Source: Flavobacteriia bacterium
Lineage (GTDB): Bacteria > Bacteroidota > Bacteroidia > Flavobacteriales_D > Crocinitomicaceae
Direction of reading: 5' to 3'
Assembly (NCBI GenBank): GCA_947450325.1
Contig: CANFUT010000031.1
Span: forward strand, 1-37,213
Length of the DNA stretch: 37,213 bases
Shown here piece after piece: positions 35,488-37,213 of the stretch. A model generated the notes under the pieces. That model saw nothing but the letters and a program-made list of their open reading frames with translations, made no database searches and was not told the origin of the DNA. Numbering within the stretch: the first letter of the stretch is position 1; the number at the start of each line of letters is the position of its first letter. The translations under genes and the position numbers were made by a program.

Positions 35488-37035
35488 TTATTGAAAATAA
35501 TTTTTCCCTCTAATGTTCGAATGTTCAGGTAGATTTTGATCTAATTCATCCTCACTTTCAGCTCTATCTAAGTTGTTTTCTAATATGTTTTGAATAATTT
35601 TAAAGCTGTAAGTTTGAAAGTCGAGTGCTCTTTTGCAAGCGTTTATTAAGCGTTCCCTGCCAACTTTTTTCTCAAAAGACAAAATACCTAAACAACTCTT
35701 AAAAGCTTGTTCTGGATGGTTTCTACTCTCGATAATTTGAATGATATACTCTCCAACACAAGCGTCGATACTTGTTGCCCAATCGATAAATCGTGTTGCA
35801 CTCCAATCAGACACAAATTGATGTGAGCTTGCTAAATGTTCTGGATTTGTGGTGTAAACATATGGCTTATGATTCCTTATGTGAGTGGCGATTCTATTGA
35901 ACTTATAATAAATTTCAACATTAAATTTAGTGTACAAAATCTTTACTTTTTTCTTTAAATAATGAAAAGGAACACTGTAATAGTTTTTATCCTCACTGAG
36001 CTGCACATGACCGTTCTGCATAACTGTAGCAAATGATTGATATTTGATTTCAAAGCGTTCCACAGGCAATGCACGAAGTTTATACTTCTCATCTTCTAAA
36101 AACAAGTCTAAACGAGAATATGGGCGTGCAGTAAGTTTTTTAGTGTTATGTTGCTCAAGGAGGATCCAGATTTTTTCATTTAAAGCTTCTATGTCATAAA
36201 ATTGAAGGTCTTTTAAGCCAACATAAATTCGTCCATATAGTATTTTTACCGCTCCTTCAACTAATGACTTATCTCTTGGTTTATAAGCTCTAGCAGGTAA
36301 AATAGTCGTTTCATAATGCTCTGCTAAATCAGCTAAAGTTTCATTGATTGTAGGTTCAAAACGACTACTTTTTATCACCGCTGATTTTAAATTATCTGGA
36401 ACAATAGCGGCAGGAACTCCCTCATAAAAACGCATTGCATTTTCAACTGACTGAACAAAATCTTCCTTTTTTTGACTCGGTGTAGCCTCACAATAAGTAT
36501 ATTGACTAGCTCCAAGAATGGCTACAAAAAACTGAACTTCTGTGCTCTCTCCACTTAATTTATCTCGAATAAAAAGGGTTTTTCCAGCATAATCAACATA
36601 CATTTTGTCACCAGATTTGTGGGTCATGTGCATCACTGGGTTCACTTTCTTACCCCAGTTTTTGTAATGGACTCTAAATTGTGAACTTTGGTAGCCGTCG
36701 GGATTTTCTTTGATATATTGTTCCCACATAATTTGAATTGTAACTCCAACTTTCTTAAGTTCTCGCTCCATTTGAGGAAAAAAATTATACACCTTTTGAA
36801 GCTTTGGATCGAGTATTTCAATTGGTTTTTGCACAAAAATGGCTTCCAATTCAGCATCTGATTTCTTGTTAATCTCAGAGAATGGAATATCCATGACTTT
36901 AAAAAGCGAAATATACTTCTTAACGGTATTTCTTGAAAGAGATAAATAACTACTTATGAATAGTTTACTCTTTCCATTACAATATAATTTGATTACTTTT
37001 CTAATTTTACTCATGTCTATTATTTTATTTGCCAT
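35488..37035 (-). CDS. istA: IS21-family transposase IstA
   Basis: A 515-residue DDE transposase. An N-terminal helix-turn-helix (about residues 25-45, FISSYLSLSRNTVKKYI) should bind the repeated ends. The catalytic triad of the RNase H-like fold is D148 in MYVDYAGK, D214 in IVPDNLKSA and E260 in KSLVEGAVK. A C-terminal beta-barrel-like domain follows. The ATG at 37035 (MANKIIDMSKIRKVIKLY) is preferred; a frame opening at 37101 would begin in the end repeats. The protein has no breaks, so the element may still be active. Confidence 0.93.
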   Translation of the reverse strand: MANKIIDMSKIRKVIKLYCNGKSKLFISSYLSLSRNTVKKYISLFKVMDIPFSEINKKSDAELEAIFVQKPIEILDPKLQKVYNFFPQMERELKKVGVTIQIMWEQYIKENPDGYQSSQFRVHYKNWGKKVNPVMHMTHKSGDKMYVDYAGKTLFIRDKLSGESTEVQFFVAILGASQYTYCEATPSQKKEDFVQSVENAMRFYEGVPAAIVPDNLKSAVIKSSRFEPTINETLADLAEHYETTILPARAYKPRDKSLVEGAVKILYGRIYVGLKDLQFYDIEALNEKIWILLEQHNTKKLTARPYSRLDLFLEDEKYKLRALPVERFEIKYQSFATVMQNGHVQLSEDKNYYSVPFHYLKKKVKILYTKFNVEIYYKFNRIATHIRNHKPYVYTTNPEHLASSHQFVSDWSATRFIDWATSIDACVGEYIIQIIESRNHPEQAFKSCLGILSFEKKVGRERLINACKRALDFQTYSFKIIQNILENNLDRAESEDELDQNLPEHSNIRGKNYFQ

Positions 37036-37092
37036 AACTCGTTTTTGAACGAAATTATGGTTTAAAAAACATGAAAAAAATTGTAGTTTTTG

Positions 37093-37195
37093 GGTGGTCA
37101 ATTTGAACCGAAACTAGGTGGTCAATTTGAACTGGAAAGTGGTGGTCAGTTTGCTCCGAAATGGGTGGTCAATTTAGTCTGGAATTGGGTGGTCA
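37093..37195. repeat. Right-end 24-bp iterated repeats of the IS21-type element
   Basis: GGTGGTCA starts at 37093, 37117, 37141, 37164 and 37188, with spacings of 24, 24, 23 and 24 bp. The set is in inverted orientation to the three copies at the left end. The last copy forms a 13-bp palindrome, GGTCAATTTGACC, at 37191-37203. Confidence 0.8.
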
Positions 37196-37213
37196 ATTTG
37201 ACCGTTTTTTCCA

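Larger units (their letters stand above)
34525..37195 (-). mobile_element. IS21-family insertion sequence
   Basis: About 2.67 kb carrying istA and istB in that order on the minus strand, between ends made of repeated TGACCACC/GGTGGTCA motifs. If the outermost copies are the tips, the element runs from TGACCACC at 34525 to GGTGGTCA at 37195, in keeping with the 5'-TG...CA-3' ends usual for IS21. No target duplication could be recognised next to these positions, and the right end could lie slightly further out, at or beyond the end of the window. It interrupts a serine recombinase gene. Confidence 0.75.

Noticed and set aside
37093-37195. CRISPR-like or replication-origin iteron array
   Set aside because: Units are 24 bp with an 8-bp core and no unique spacers; the same motif in inverse orientation bounds istA/istB, which marks insertion-sequence ends. 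No replication initiator gene is nearby.
33025-37213. Defence or toxin-antitoxin system beside the integrase
   Set aside because: The only genes visible in the element portion are the recombinase remnant and istA/istB; any cargo lies beyond the window.

Overview
The window is AT-rich DNA of a Bacteroidota bacterium, most likely of the Flavobacteriales (a Crocinitomicaceae/Fluviicola-like lineage is an inference). Evidence: a giant surface protein ending in a type B type IX secretion (gliding-motility-associated, CHU_C) sorting domain; several TAnnTTTG promoter boxes typical of Bacteroidota sigma factor; few Shine-Dalgarno sequences; and Bacteroidota-type families (DUF1599, BT_3928-like DoxX membrane protein, PorE-like envelope protein).

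Layout. 1-6786: the 3' part of a giant secreted repeat protein (20 PKD-like units of about 90 residues, then Ig-like, PKD and CHU_C domains), ending in a clear terminator. 6968-9340: three genes in one direction: RimB-like peptidase, RimK-like glutamate ligase and an AstE/aspartoacylase-like metallohydrolase, facing a SpoU-type RNA methyltransferase. 10051-13833: an O-methyltransferase, then a threonine aldolase gene translationally coupled to an outer-membrane-like protein, a lipoprotein and a small acidic protein. 13834-15122: repeat-rich intergenic DNA around an SRPBCC-fold membrane-anchored protein. 15123-16533: recF overlapping a DUF721 (DciA-like) gene. 16627-21545: folP, divergent by only 10 bp from a DUF1599 gene, followed by a DoxX-like membrane protein, tpiA and prmA, the last three joined by TAATG overlaps. 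21626-32923: a 1541-residue secreted protein of unknown function, plsY, and a 1995-residue envelope protein (TPR, beta-propeller, carboxypeptidase-regulatory fold, five long coiled-coil repeats, two SPOR-like domains). 33034-33306: clpS.

33439-37213: a tRNA-Arg(ACG) gene whose 3' end is the junction with an integrated element. A large serine recombinase gene runs antisense into the tRNA; its catalytic N-terminal half is cut off by an IS21-family insertion (istA/istB) with 24-bp iterated end repeats. The element continues beyond the window and may be immobilised.

Most of the window is ordinary chromosomal housekeeping and envelope genes. The most unusual items are the exact 1350-bp higher-order period in the adhesin, the PorE-like protein with SPOR-like domains where OmpA would be expected, the RimB/RimK/AstE-like trio, and the integrase whose C-terminus is encoded by a tRNA. 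I did not see a defence system, CRISPR array or clearly new multi-gene system.
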